64,000 nt of DNA, taken from positions 127,414,402-127,478,401 of the forward strand of contig CM037877.1 of NCBI GenBank assembly GCA_021292165.1. Reading direction: 5' to 3'. A model generated the notes under the pieces. It worked only from the letters and a program-made list of their open reading frames with translations. It was not told the origin of the DNA and did no database searches. This document shows, in pieces, positions 1 to 9,952 of this stretch. Both the position numbers and the translations under genes were made by a program. Position 1 is the first letter of the stretch, and every line of letters starts with the position of its first letter. This stretch comes from Shinisaurus crocodilurus. Lineage: Eukaryota; Chordata; Lepidosauria; Squamata; Shinisauridae.

Positions 1-358
1 AAATAAATAAATACATGTTGTGAAAAAGGTGAATTCCACTTTGGGCATAATTAGGAAAGCCATTGAAAATAAAACTGCTATTAATAGAATTAATGGCTAT
101 TAGTCCTAATGGCTATATGCTTCCTCCAGTGTCACGGGCAGTATGCCTATGTACTCCAGTTGCTGGGGAACATGGGCAGGAGGGTGCTATTGCACTCATG
201 TCCTGCTTGTGGGCTTCCACAGGCAGCTGGCTGGCCAGTGGCCACCATGTGAACAGAATGCTGATCTGATTCAGCATGGTTCTTCATATGCAGGCTCCCA
301 CAATTTGCTCCCACAAAGCACAATACCCATTTAATAGAAATGGATACTCAGTGGTAAT
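1..358 (+). repeat. LINE-like 3' tail repeat, degraded
   Basis: The stretch at about 118-290 (stock phrases such as 'catgtcctgcttgtgggctt' and 'cagaatgctgatctg') resembles the 3' untranslated tail of a common squamate LINE family, from memory of that repeat. The short A/T-rich start (aaataaataaata) would fit the end of a neighbouring repeat cut by the window edge. The small reading frames here have no recognisable domain and I do not treat them as genes. Confidence 0.4.
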
Positions 359-1118
359 TGTGAAGGACCAGCACCTGGGTCCTTTGCGTGAGTTCGGCGC
401 TTAACGGGTTAACCAGTGCCGCGTTACAGCCCGTACAAGCAAGAGGAATCACCTAGGAGGTTTCTAAACACACAAAAGCCTTTAAACTACCAAATAAGGC
501 TTTTATTTGTTTACACAAGATATGGATCGGAACTAACAGCTTTCTAGGAATTACTACAACGTCAATAAGACCTGACATGACCTTTAAGTTTATCAATGAA
601 CAGGCTCAGGCTAGTGCATTTGGATTAGTCAGTTACCTTAGATCAGAGACATCAGGTTAGTCAGTTTCAGCCTAGCTCCGGGTCTGTCCGATCCGGGGAA
701 AGAAACAGCTTACTCCAGCCGCTGCTGGAGGGTGGTTCGTGCTCAAAGCACCCTGGGTTCCCAACAACCCTTTTCCGGAAGGGAGAGGGGTTTTCTACCC
801 CTGAGTTCCCGCTCTCCCGCCCCTTAGGTCAGGTGGGGCTTATTGCCTGCCCCTTCGTGTCAGGTGGGCTTATTCCTGCCCGGGAAGAAGGTGACGTATT
901 GGATACTTTACAGCTCTTTGAGACTGCCCTGTCAGGTTGATGGTCTTGATGGTCCTTTCCTGGGTTTTGTGGATTACAAGCGAGATCCTCCTTTGCTGGA
1001 ATGCTGGTCTGTCTGGCTGCTTCCCTGTAACCCAATCCCCCCTTCTCGCCCCCCTCCCCTGGAGGACGGAGACTGGGGTGTGCGTGTACATGTATACTCA
1101 TGTCAGGCTTTCTCCACA
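359..1118 (-). repeat. Element A 3' LTR
   Basis: On the minus strand it begins TGTGGAGAAAGCCTGA and ends in TTCACA, giving the TG...CA ends of an LTR. It pairs with 5878-6647. Clear differences from its partner are the lack of a 10-nt stretch (ggaaactccg) found near 5999 in the other copy, and a substituted patch near 760-790. A polyadenylation signal AATAAA is at 502-507 (minus strand). Confidence 0.92.
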
Positions 1119-1169
1119 CCCTTCCCTTTGAAAAAAGATGGCATTGGGTCCCACCACCCCAATCCCTAT

Positions 1170-1676
1170 CTAACTGTCTCCCACTGAGAAAGCCCGGGAC
1201 AACCCATCTGCCACGATGTTGTCCTTGCCCTTGATGTGTTCCACTGAAAAATCAAAATCCTGCAGGGCTAAGCTCCACCGCAGTAACTTCTGGTTGGATC
1301 CCTTCACCCTGTCCAACCAACACAAGGGGGAATGGTCGGTCTGCAACAAGAACCGGCATCCCCAAAGGTAGGGGCGAAGCTTGGTCACTGCCCATACTAT
1401 TGCCAAACATTCCTTTTCGACAGTGGCCAGGTTCCGCTCCCGGGGCAAAAGTTTTTTACTCAAGTAGGCGACAGGACATAGCCCTTGCCCTGGCCGTTCC
1501 TGCAGCAAGACGGCCCCCATTCCCGCTTCTGAGGCATCTGTCTGCAGGACAAAGGGGGCTTCGAAATCAGGCGCTTGCAGCACAGGGGCTGCCATCAAGC
1601 TGGCCTTCAATCCTTCGAATGCTGCCTGGCAAGCAGCTGACCACTGGACTTTGACAGGCTGCCGCTTCCTACACAA
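1170..1676 (-). pseudogene. Element A RNase H segment of pol
   Basis: A 168-residue open segment holds the RT-RNase H connection and the RNase H domain of the retrotransposon polymerase, which degrades the RNA strand during cDNA synthesis. Visible signature residues are D47 in QTDAS, the KECLAI glutamate and D114 in TDHSPL, then VADGLSR near the C-terminus, so the catalytic acids look preserved here. It is cut off from the upstream RT by a short deletion relative to element B near 1745-1750 that shifts the frame, so it is not a separate gene. The stop near 1170 is the natural end of pol, about 50 bp from the LTR. Confidence 0.88.
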
Positions 1677-1718
1677 ATCCGTCAGGGGGCGGCTAGCTGG
1701 CTAAAGTGGGGCACAAAT

Positions 1719-2280
1719 TTACGATAGTAGCCAGCCAGCCCTAAAAAAGCTCTTCGTCTGGGGCTGGGGCCAGGTGCGGACAGACTCGATCTTCGCCTCC
1801 ACGGGCTTGACACTACCTCCCCCCACCCTGTGGCCTAGATACTCTACCTCCCCCTGCCCAACCTGACACTTCTTAGCCTTCACGGTCAGCCCCGCTTCCT
1901 GAATCCTCTGAAATACTTGACGGACATGTTGCAAATGCTGTTCCCAGGTGGAGCTGAAAATGGCGATATCGTCCAAGTACGCACAGGCGAACTCCCCCAA
2001 CCCATTTAGCATCCCATTTACCAGCCTTTGGAAGGTAGCCGGACTGTTCCGGACCCCGAATGGCAGGGTGGTGAACTGAAACAACCCTAGATGGGTCACA
2101 AATGCGGATTTCAACGCAGCATCCGGATTGAGGGGGACTTGCCAATAACCTTTGGTCAGATCCAGGGTAGTGATGTACTTGGCCCCCCCCTAACCATTCC
2201 AACAACACATCCATGTTTGGGATGGGGTAGGGATCAGGGACAGTCACTTTGTTGATCTTCCGATAATCTACACAGAACCG
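1719..2280 (-). pseudogene. Element A reverse transcriptase palm, frameshifted
   Basis: Two overlapping frames encode the RT fingers and palm: one from about 2247 (TVPDPYPIPNMDVLLE) and one from 2114 downwards (FVTHLGLFQFTTLPFG, then the catalytic YLDD). Comparison with element B shows three breaks: two bases lost near 2283-2288, one extra base in a G tract near 2188, and a deletion of roughly 15 nt near 1745. The domain is recognisable but cannot be read as one protein. In the element it directly follows integrase, which is the unusual Gmr1 order. Confidence 0.88.
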
Positions 2281-3944
2281 AACCCCCCCTCCTTCTTGGC
2301 TACTAGCACTATCGGAGAGGACCAGGGGCTAGAGCTGGGCACAATGACTCCAAGATCTAACATGGTTTGGATTTCGTCTGCAATGACCTGGGCATGGGGC
2401 CCCACTGCCCGGTAGGGTAGGGACTGTATAGGGGGGCTATTCCCCGTCTCAATGGTGTGTTGCACGAGAGTAGTGCATCCCGGGCGGTCGGAAAACATGG
2501 GCTGGAAGTCTTCTAGGACCTGGGTAATTTGTCTCTGTTGCTGTTCGGACAGGGAGGGCGACAATTGGATCTCATCCAACCCTCCCCCTACCCCCCATTC
2601 TGCCAACAAGTCCCCGTCAGAGGTTTCTGGTTCCACACATTCGTGTACGCCCCCTACCTTCGTTCCCCGTTCCACATACAATTTTAACATATTTACATGA
2701 AATACCTTTTGCTTTCCCGGCTGTCCCGGAAAAGCCACTTGATAGTTAACCTCCCCCGACCTTCCAATCACAGTCCCCGGGCCCTCCCATTTCAAACACA
2801 ATTTGTCCGTTTTCAGGGGGCGCAGTACCAGCACTTGGTCCCCCACTTCAAAAGTCCGTGGCACGGCCGTCCGGTTGTACCACGCGCTCTGCCGTTGTTG
2901 CGCTGCTCCGAGGTGCTGCTGCGCCGTCTCTCGCACCTCCCGGAGGACAGTTTGGAGATGTTGCATGAAGGCATGAACCGGCATGGAAGGTTCTGCTGCA
3001 ACCCCCTCCCATTCCGCCCGCAAAAGGGCCAAAGGTCCCCTTAGTTCCCTCCCAAACATCAACTCGTTGGGGGAGAATCCCAGGCTCTCCTGGGGGGAGT
3101 CCCGGTATGCAAACAACAGATAGGGGAGCGCTTGATCCCAAGTCCCGGGATGTTTAGCTGCGTAGGCTCGGATCATTTTTTCCAAAGTCTGGTTGAACCG
3201 CTCCACTAGCCCATTAGTCTCATGATGATAGGGCACCGAAGTTAGGTGCTCCACACCCCCCAATTCCCACATCTTTTTAAACAGTTTGGACACGAATCCC
3301 GTGCCACAGTCCGAAACCACCGTGCGGGGCATTCCCAAGCGGGCAAAAAGAGAGAGGAGAGTCTTAGCCAGGCTAGTAGCAGAGATGGAGGCTAGGGCAA
3401 AAGCCTCGGCATAACGAGTGGCAAAGTCAACGACAGTCAGTATGAACTTCTTCCCCGTCTTGGTGGGGGGATTCAAGGGTCCTACAATGTCCAACCCTAT
3501 TCTCTCAAAGGGGGTGCCCACTATGGGTAGCTGTTGAAGGGGGGCTTTGGGGTGGTCCCGGTTGTGTCCCACCCGCTGACAGACATCACAGGACCGACAG
3601 TACTCGTTGACTTCGTTCGCCACCATGGGCCAGTAAAAACCTTCTGTCACTCTGGCAAGTGTCCGTTTTTGTCCCAAGTGACCCCCCCAGCCTACATCAT
3701 GGGCTAACTGCAGTACAGCCTGGCGATACCTGGAGGGCACAACTAATTGCCTCTTTCGTGACTGGAGACCAAGTTCAGTTTTTGGGCTAAACTCCCTGTA
3801 AAGGGCCCCCGCTTCCCACAAGAACCTCTCTGACAGGTCTACTGCCTCACACGCTCGGCCGGCCCGATCCCGACATTCTTGGAGGGACGGGTCCTGCCGC
3901 TGTTCTTCCTGGAAAGCCTTTTGAGTCCCAAAATCTCGGGCCAT
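2268..3944 (-). pseudogene. Element A integrase followed by N-terminal reverse transcriptase
   Basis: A 558-residue open frame. Order: HHCC zinc-binding domain (H82, H89, C119, C122); catalytic core with D152 (LDIVGPL), D212 (SDCGTGF) and E248 (GLVERFN), which is the DD35E spacing of retroviral-type integrases; a GPY/F-like module around 385-423; then the start of RT (PYRAVGPHAQ and SPWSSPIVLVAKK, about 509-551). The integrase joins cDNA to host DNA; RT would copy the genomic RNA. The frame ends early at 2268 where two bases are missing relative to element B. The first ATG (3944) overlaps the gag-protease frame by 106 bp in the -1 frame, so pol may be expressed by frameshifting. I saw no convincing slippery heptamer, so this is open. 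Confidence 0.93.
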
Positions 3945-5773
3945 TGGGGCAAATCCCCCTTGGCCATCCTCCTTAACTGGAGCCGGGGGGGGGGCAACGA
4001 ACGTTTGGCGGCCGGTGCCGCTTTAGCGCGACTGGGTTTAATAGTCGGGGAACTGGGAGGCTGCGGGGCAGGGGCTTGTCTGGCTTGCCGACGTGTCACT
4101 ACCCCCATCTTGACCTGGGCAGCCCGGAACGCTATGTCGTTCCCAATAATGATCCCCCACTCTTGCTTCCCATGCACGATGACATCCACCTCCCCTTCCC
4201 ATCCCCTGTACTTGACCCAAACCCGGGCGAGGGGTACAGCTATGTTGGGAGAGTTATAGGGTTTTATGGCGCAGGTGCGCCCTTTTAGCATCTGGCTCTT
4301 CTTTACCTTACTCCGAGGTAAAGCAGTAATGTCCGCCCCGGTGTCCCTATACCCCATATGGGAAACATTGTTCACAGAGATGGACTCACAGAATTTGTTC
4401 TGGCTCCAACGCAGTTGCTCTGGTGACGCAATTTTCATCAGAGACGCTTGTGAGATGGCCCCAAGGGAATGCTGTCCTCCGCTTAACCGGGGCGGTGTCG
4501 CATCCTCCGTTTCTTCCTCCAGGGATGAGACCGACTGCTGGTCCTCCTCCTGTTCCTCCGGCTGCCGGGCCTCGGGAGCGAGCATCCTTCCTACCTTGCC
4601 CGGATTTGTTTTGGGGTTGCGGTTCCTCGCGAGGAGTTTGGGGCAACTTCTCTTGAGGTGACCCAATTCTTTGCAATAAAAACAGCCACTGGTGCTGGTG
4701 CTGGGGCTCTCCTTGGGCTTACTTGGGGCTCCCTCCCGAGGTCTGGGGTTGCCCTTCTCCGCGCCCCCTCTGGCCCCGTTCCGACTGGGATTGCCCCCCT
4801 TGCCTCCCTTGGGCTGCCGATACAGCCCCATCTGATCCGCCAGTTTGCCCATTTCCCGACAGTTTGGGGGATCCCGGTCTCGCACGGCCATGGCCAAATC
4901 CTCCGGAATAGTGGCACAGAACTGCTCCTGGATCAGGAGCTCCCGCACCTCTGCCAAGGTGGTCTTCCCGGTAGCCCCGATCCACGCATCCCAAACCTGC
5001 CCCAGATGCGCCATCCAGGAGGCATACGTGTCCCCTGGGGAGGGCTGCCTGTAACGAAATTTACGGCGACAGTGTTCGGCTGTGAGGGCAAAACGCTCCC
5101 TCACAGCTTCCTTGAACGCAGCATAGTCCAAGGGGGCAGTTTGGGTATGAATGCCTAAGAGATCGGCCAGCTCCCCGCTGACCTGTGTCCGTAAGGCGGA
5201 CATCCTTAAATTGTCCGGCACCCTCTGTTCCTGGCAGGCGGCTTCAAACAGTGTGAAAAAGATCAACACATCCTGCCCAGGTTTGTAGGTGGGAAATTGT
5301 TTCCTGTCCCATTTGGGGGTCGGAGTGCTCCCGCTCTGGGGTGCAATGGGTCCCCCCCCTCCGGTGCCCGCGGTCAGCCTCGCTAATTCCAGCTGCATCT
5401 GCAGCGCCGCTGGTTGATGCTTAACCATCTCCTGCTGATGCCGCATCACCTCCCTGGTCTGTTGCCAATTCAGATTGGGGAAGAGAGCATCCAGATCTTC
5501 CCCTCCTATGGCTCCACCAGCAACCCCTCCATCGAGGTCCTCCTCCAACCCGGGGTCTATCCTGTCGCCTCTCCTGAGGCTGCTTGTTAAGCTGGGGCGG
5601 CCCCACTGTTTGGGTCCCTGCCCCTCCAGCAAGGATGAGGGGGCTCCCTCCCCCTCTTGGTGTTTAGTCTTCGGCCGCACAGTCCACTCCATTGTGGAGA
5701 CCTGGCTCCCCTCTCTTCTTGGGGTCTCTGGACTGCTCCCTAGCTCTAGTTGTTCCTGGCTAAGGCTATTCAT
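3839..5773 (-). CDS. gag: Element A Gag-protease with SCAN-like capsid
   Basis: An uninterrupted 644-residue frame starting MNSLSQEQLELG, about 105 nt inside the 5' LTR. Order: acidic and glutamine-rich N-terminal part with a probable coiled coil (about 103-133, QQTREVMRHQQEM...); capsid segment (about 155-315) whose C-terminal half (216-315) reads like a SCAN domain (FKEAVRERF, LIQEQFCATIPEDL); one CCHC knuckle (C364, C367, H372, C377) for RNA packaging; and an aspartic protease with the DTGAD active site (477-481). Gag forms the particle and the protease cuts the polyproteins. The link between SCAN domains and Gmr1-like capsids is a published proposal; assigning this region to it is my reading. 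The start matches the homologous ATG at 39879 in element B. Confidence 0.92.
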   Translation of the reverse strand: MNSLSQEQLELGSSPETPRREGSQVSTMEWTVRPKTKHQEGEGAPSSLLEGQGPKQWGRPSLTSSLRRGDRIDPGLEEDLDGGVAGGAIGGEDLDALFPNLNWQQTREVMRHQQEMVKHQPAALQMQLELARLTAGTGGGGPIAPQSGSTPTPKWDRKQFPTYKPGQDVLIFFTLFEAACQEQRVPDNLRMSALRTQVSGELADLLGIHTQTAPLDYAAFKEAVRERFALTAEHCRRKFRYRQPSPGDTYASWMAHLGQVWDAWIGATGKTTLAEVRELLIQEQFCATIPEDLAMAVRDRDPPNCREMGKLADQMGLYRQPKGGKGGNPSRNGARGGAEKGNPRPREGAPSKPKESPSTSTSGCFYCKELGHLKRSCPKLLARNRNPKTNPGKVGRMLAPEARQPEEQEEDQQSVSSLEEETEDATPPRLSGGQHSLGAISQASLMKIASPEQLRWSQNKFCESISVNNVSHMGYRDTGADITALPRSKVKKSQMLKGRTCAIKPYNSPNIAVPLARVWVKYRGWEGEVDVIVHGKQEWGIIIGNDIAFRAAQVKMGVVTRRQARQAPAPQPPSSPTIKPSRAKAAPAAKRSLPPPRLQLRRMAKGDLPQWPEILGLKRLSRKNSGRTRPSKNVGIGPAERVRQ

Positions 5774-5877
5774 TTTGCTTTCTCCTGACTACTTCCCAGC
5801 AATCCGCTAGCCTGCCCTAGACCCTGTTAGTTCCATCCGTTAACTATAGTTTCCAATTGTCCCGTCGTCTGCCACCA

Positions 5878-6647
5878 TGTGAAGGACCAGCACCTGGGTC
5901 CTTTGCGTGAGTTCGGCGCTTAACGGGTTAACCAGTGCCGCGTTACAGCCCGTACAAGCAAGAGGAACCACCTAGGAGGTTTCTAAACGCACAAAAGGAA
6001 ACTCCGCCTTTAAACTACCAAATAAGGCTTTTATTTGTTTACACAAGATATGGATCGGAACTAACAGCTTTCTAGGAATTACTACAACGTCAATAAGACC
6101 TGACGTGACCTTTAAGTTTATCAATGAACAGGCTCAGGCTAGCGCATTTGGATTAGTCAGTTACCTTAGATCAGAGACATCAGGTTAGTCAGTTTCAGCC
6201 TAGCTCCGGGTCTGTCCGATCCGGGGAAAGAAACAGCTTACTCCAGCCGCTGCTGGAGGGTGGTTCGTGCTCAAAGCACCCTGGGTTCCCAAGAACCAAC
6301 AGAGGGAGGGGAGAGGGGTTTTCTACCCCAGGGTTTCCCGCTCTCCCGCCCCTTAGGTCAGGTGAGGCTTATTGCCTGCCCCTTCGTGTCAGGTGGGCTT
6401 ATTCCTGCCCGGGAAGAAGGTGACGTATTGGATACTTTACAGCTCTTTGGGACTGCCCTGTCAGGTTGATGGTCTTGATGGTCCTTTCCTGGGTTTTGTG
6501 GATTACAAGCGAGATCCTCCTTTGCTGGAATGCTGGTCTGTCTGGCTGCTTCCCTGTAACCCAATCCCCCCTTCTCGCCCCCCTCCCCTGGAGGACGGAG
6601 ACTGGGGTGTGCGTGTACATGTATACTCGTGTCAGGCTTTCTCCACA
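5878..6647 (-). repeat. Element A 5' LTR
   Basis: Direct partner of 359-1118. On the minus strand it begins TGTGGAGAAAGCCTGA at 6647 and ends TTCACA at 5878, immediately followed by the TGG of the primer-binding site. AATAAA is at 6030-6035 (minus strand). It presumably holds the promoter, but I see no unambiguous TATA box. Confidence 0.92.
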
Positions 6648-6758
6648 GTTTTTATTGTTGGTTTTATCTTGATTTTATTGTATGCACTGTTGTGAACTGC
6701 CCAGAGAGCTTCTTTGGCTGTGCGGCGGTATAGAAATGAAATAAATAAATAAATAAAT
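6648..6758 (+). repeat. LINE/SINE 3' tail ending in (AATA)n
   Basis: The phrase 'gaactgcccagagagctt' followed by 'ggcggtatagaaatg' and (aaat)n is a very common squamate 3' tail, probably of an L2-type LINE or a SINE using it. A second copy is at 59131-59190. Element A lies directly against its 5' side. Confidence 0.55.
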
Positions 6759-6870
6759 GCAACCCAAAATAGCATTTGCCTTTTTTGCAGCGACATTACA
6801 TTGCTGGCTCATATTCAGCTTGTGATCTACAAACATTCCAAGATCCATTTCAGTATTACACTCATTGACT
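6759..6870 (-). mobile_element. CR1 LINE ORF2 fragment
   Basis: On the minus strand it encodes [16 protein letters not shown] and [12 protein letters not shown], matching the better copy at 21292-22329. It is a short relic, truncated at both ends. Confidence 0.8.
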
Positions 6871-6897
6871 GGGTTCACATGACATGCTGGATGCTGG

Positions 6898-6900
<3 letters not shown>

Positions 6901-6930
<30 letters not shown>
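6901..6930. repeat. (TG)n microsatellite
   Basis: Fifteen uninterrupted TG units, followed by cgcgc. Confidence 0.97.
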
Positions 6931-6935
<5 letters not shown>

Positions 6936-7064
6936 TTAAGGAGGTTATATCCCATTACATACAGCCATCAAGGCCCCTTAGCGGGACTGAAGTTCCAGCT
7001 CTGCTACCATACTGCTGCTGCTGCTGTAGCATAACAGAGATGTGGCCGGTAATCCCCTCAGTCT

Positions 7065-7760
7065 GAGGGTAGGTTTGCACGACACGGTAAGCCAGACTGC
7101 AGCAGTCGGCTTACAAGTCACCCTCCCCCCGATGTGCCTGACAGACGATAGGGCTCATCACGGGTAGGGTGCACCCTGCCTCCCCCTCCAGGCCTCCTGC
7201 AGGTATCCCACAGGACACCGCAGGAGCACCAACATTTCCCCCCTCCTCACCGCCACTTGTCAGCAGGGGCGGAGACAGAAGGAGCAGGGATCACAAACAG
7301 CCCCCACCCAGACTCGTGAGGAGACCTCGCAAGCCACAGTAAGGGCTGTTGAAGCTGCTGCTGATCTTGGGTGCTGTCCTGCTGTGTAGAGTGTGCCCCC
7401 CCATCCGTTGCTGCTGTCCCTTGGCGACAGCACCGGACGGGGGGCTCAGCTGCGTTCTGCTTGGCCTAGTCCCGAGTAGGCTGTGCAGAGTGCCGCTCCT
7501 CCCATCTGGTGGTGGCAGTGAGGAGCATGATCCCAGGTGCCGCTTTGACATTTTAGGGGTGGCTGTCAGTGGCGCTTGTCCAGAGCCACTGGGCAAGAGA
7601 GGCACTGGGCACGCCTTTTTGCCACTCTTGCCAAGCACCTCTGAAGTGGTTTGGGTTACCCCTGGGCTTGTCATGTCCTCTGGGTCCGGATGACGCAGCA
7701 AGCCCAGGGGTGGCTACTAAACCCAGAAACTGGGTTTATAAGCCACCCGAATAAGCCATG
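7065..7760. repeat. Unclassified GC-rich interspersed repeat
   Basis: The segment around 7066-7260 shares an ordered series of phrases with 14228-14460 ('gtttgcac.acac', 'tcctgc.ggtatccca', 'gggacac.gca...gagcac'), so it is a repeat and not unique DNA. The rest to 7760 is GC-rich with no recognised domain. It ends in 'tttataagccac' close to the MITE at 7774. It may be the inside of an element whose ends resemble 'gactgggttcacat' (6868) and 'gtgtgagcccaatc' (8010-8023), but that is inference. Confidence 0.4.
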
Positions 7761-7773
7761 GCAGGTTCACATG

Positions 7774-7942
7774 CAGGGTCGGTGCAAGGCAGTTTGGTGC
7801 CCTAGGCAAGATCAGATATTTAGCGCCCCCCTCTTCCCACTTGAGCCCTCCCTCCCTCCCTCCAGCCCTATGCTCCTGGTGCTCCCTTTAGCCCGGCGCC
7901 CTAGGCAGCCGCCTAGTTGGCCTAATCGTAGCACCGGCCCTG
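7774..7942. mobile_element. hAT-type MITE, 169 bp
   Basis: Terminal inverted repeats CAGGGTCGGTGC and (reverse complement of the right end) CAGGGCCGGTGC, flanked by a perfect 8-bp duplication TTCACATG (7766-7773 and 7943-7950). It also contains 'gccctaggca' near both ends. The longer copy at 33368-33845 shares the same ends. No coding capacity. Confidence 0.9.
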
Positions 7943-8027
7943 TTCACATGACACACACGACAAGCCCCCCTGGCTTATAAACCAGGGGGGCTTGTTATGT
8001 TGTGTGTGAGCCCAATCACTGAGAGTC

Positions 8028-8095
8028 ATCCTAGTGGTGCAGGGAGTAGAATGCCTGGGCTCTGCTGCCTAAATCCCTGGTTCGAGTCCCCTGCT
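8028..8095 (+). repeat. tRNA-derived SINE head fragment
   Basis: A near-consensus RNA polymerase III box B (ggttcgagtcc, 8079-8089) lies about 45 nt after an A-box-like 'tagtggtgcaggg'. No acceptor stem or complete cloverleaf is apparent, so this is a SINE relic and not a tRNA gene. Confidence 0.5.
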
Positions 8096-9297
8096 GTTTT
8101 ACAGGTATCAATCTCTATTTAGTACTTAGTGGCTAATCCAGTTGAGCCAGCAACCTTCTCACACTTGGTCCCCGTGAGCTGTAAGTGACCCACTGGTGTT
8201 TAATACACTGATTTACCACATACTGATCTGCTTGTGCAAGCCCTTCTGAACTTCATAGGAGCTGAGTAAGAAAACTTCATCACAGATTCTGACATGATGA
8301 AGGGCCTTCTAGCATCTCTAGTCCAGAGACTAAGTCTGTCCCTAGGGAGAATGCAGGCATTAGGAGTGACAAATCAGATTGAGAGAGGCCTACACCTGTG
8401 TGGGTTGAGCGGCTCCCTGGGGAGGGCAGCAGTGCTGATTTCAGAGTGGCAGCAGAGCCTCCCTTTAAAAAGCATTTTCTTTACTTTAATCCCCCCCCCC
8501 CCCAATTTGGGATTTTTGCAGGCATTGGAATAAGCAGCTTTCCCTAAGGCAGAGAAGAGCTTGGGCTCAATAGGAATTAATTTGCCTAATTAGTGTCCTT
8601 GGAAAAAGACTGCAGACCACCGGGGTGTCGCCAAAAAGAGATCTCTCTCTGCAAAGATTTGCTATGGCTTCTGGAGCTAGAGGAGGCCAATGCTTACTAG
8701 ATTGGTTTTGTAGTAAAACTTCCACCAATTGAATTTCAATGGTATTTGAATGGTATTTTGGGATCCAATTCACACTGAAATGGGATAGTGAAGAGCCTTA
8801 TGCTGATGGTAAAGGCCACAGCAACTCTGGTGCTAACAGGAGCTCCTCAGCCCCACCCTGCCTTGGAAGGCAACAAGAGCTCCTCTGCTTTTTCTGGTTC
8901 CAGACTCCCAGCAGTCTGAATAAGAGGCGGCGGCATGGCACTGCAGGTAGGCTGGTCAACAGCTTCTGCTTTGGGCTCTTGGCTGATCTTCAAACCTGCT
9001 TGCTGAATCTTTCATTTGCCTTTGTCTTGCACTGCTCTGACTCTCCTTGAATCCTAATGTTTTGGAGGATTGCAGTATATTTTTGGATTTAGTGTGTGTG
9101 CTGAATGCTTGTAATATTTATATGCAGGGTATATATTTATATTATATTAACTGGCCTGCAAGTTACTGTAAGGATTCCCATATCATTTCTTTTGTCTCCC
9201 TGCTTCCTGCCTGGCTGTGCACCTGTCCTCTGTTTGCTTGCGTGAAAGGACTGCCAACCGGTCCTTTACTCAAGACCAGAGATCAAAGGTGCAAAAC
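8096..9297. other. No recognised feature
   Basis: No gene, repeat family or array could be supported. A 13-nt C run is near 8490. Short open frames lack domains and splice context. Confidence 0.5.
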
Positions 9298-9790
9298 TGT
9301 CAGCCTTAGCTCTGCCGTCTTGACCTGATTTTCTCAGGGTCTTGCCCTTGTCTATACACTGGATTTAGCACTGAACCACAGAGGAACCACACACACCGTG
9401 TGGGGTAAAACCAGGAAAGTTTATTTAAGGTAAACAATTTACAACAAAAGGTGGGAAATGAGGGAAGGAGAAAAGGCAGGGAGACACTTTGGTATACACA
9501 GTAGAGCTATAAAACGACAAAGCTAGTTCTTTTACTATATAACTACCCAGGCACTCTCTTTACCTGGGGTTTTTGTCCTCTTCAGGGCTTGCCTCAGCAA
9601 AAGCCCTCCTCCCGCGAAAGCGTGCAGACAACAACACCCAAAACCAAATGCCATGGCAGGCAGTATAGATACTCCCCCCCCCTCCTAGTCCTTTCAGTAG
9701 CCCAGGTGTCTTTAGCCAATCAGGATGAACTTCATCTGGCCCAGGCAGAGGGGAGGGGTGGCTCATGACTAGAGGGCTTGGGCCACATTT
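9298..9790 (-). repeat. Possible solo LTR, boundaries uncertain
   Basis: Read on the minus strand, the segment has a CCAAT-like 'gattggcta', a polyadenylation signal inside 'ttaaataaactttcctgg' (around 9418-9428), a short R-U5-like stretch and a terminal CTGACA at 9298. That is the layout of an LTR. I could not find a matching 5-bp duplication or the other end, so the call is tentative. Confidence 0.35.
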
Positions 9791-9919
9791 GCATGCAAAT
9801 GGCTGTGGCAGGGAGACATCAAGATATAGGAGCTTCTGAGGGGCCATCGAAGCTATGTGCATTTTATTTTGCATTTCCCAGCCCCCAGCTGGGATTATAC
9901 TTGTTTACACGTGAGGAGA

Positions 9920-9921
<2 letters not shown>

Positions 9922-9951
<30 letters not shown>
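9922..9951. repeat. (TG)n microsatellite
   Basis: Uninterrupted TG repeat of about 15 units. Confidence 0.97.

Positions 9952-9952
<1 letters not shown>

Larger units (their letters stand above)
359..6647 (-). mobile_element. Element A: near-complete Gmr1-like Ty3/gypsy LTR retrotransposon
   Basis: A 6.3-kb element on the minus strand. Two direct LTRs (359-1118 and 5878-6647) flank an internal region with gag-protease (5773 to 3839), integrase plus the start of reverse transcriptase (3944 to 2268), the rest of RT in shifted frames (about 2280 to 1720) and RNase H (1676 to 1170). Integrase lies upstream of RT, the order known from Gmr1 of Atlantic cod and opposite to most Ty3/gypsy elements. 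The primer-binding site, read on the minus strand just inside the 5' LTR, begins TGGTGGCAGACGACGG (5877 downwards). A purine-rich tract abuts the 3' LTR at 1119-1130. On the element strand the flanks are AAAAC and ATTAC, so no clean 5-bp duplication is seen. No envelope gene or chromodomain was seen. Confidence 0.93.

Noticed and set aside
2640..2900. Chromodomain after integrase
   Set aside because: The residues following the GPY/F module run into a linker and then RT; no chromodomain pattern is visible.
3901..4020. Programmed -1 slippery heptamer for gag-pol
   Set aside because: I looked through the overlap and saw only homopolymer runs and no convincing X XXY YYZ site with a clear downstream structure.
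359..6652. Clean 5-bp duplication for element A
   Set aside because: Flanks on the plus strand are GTAAT and GTTTT, three of five matching; not called.
8028..8095. tRNA gene
   Set aside because: A good box B but no acceptor or full cloverleaf pairing; fits a SINE head.
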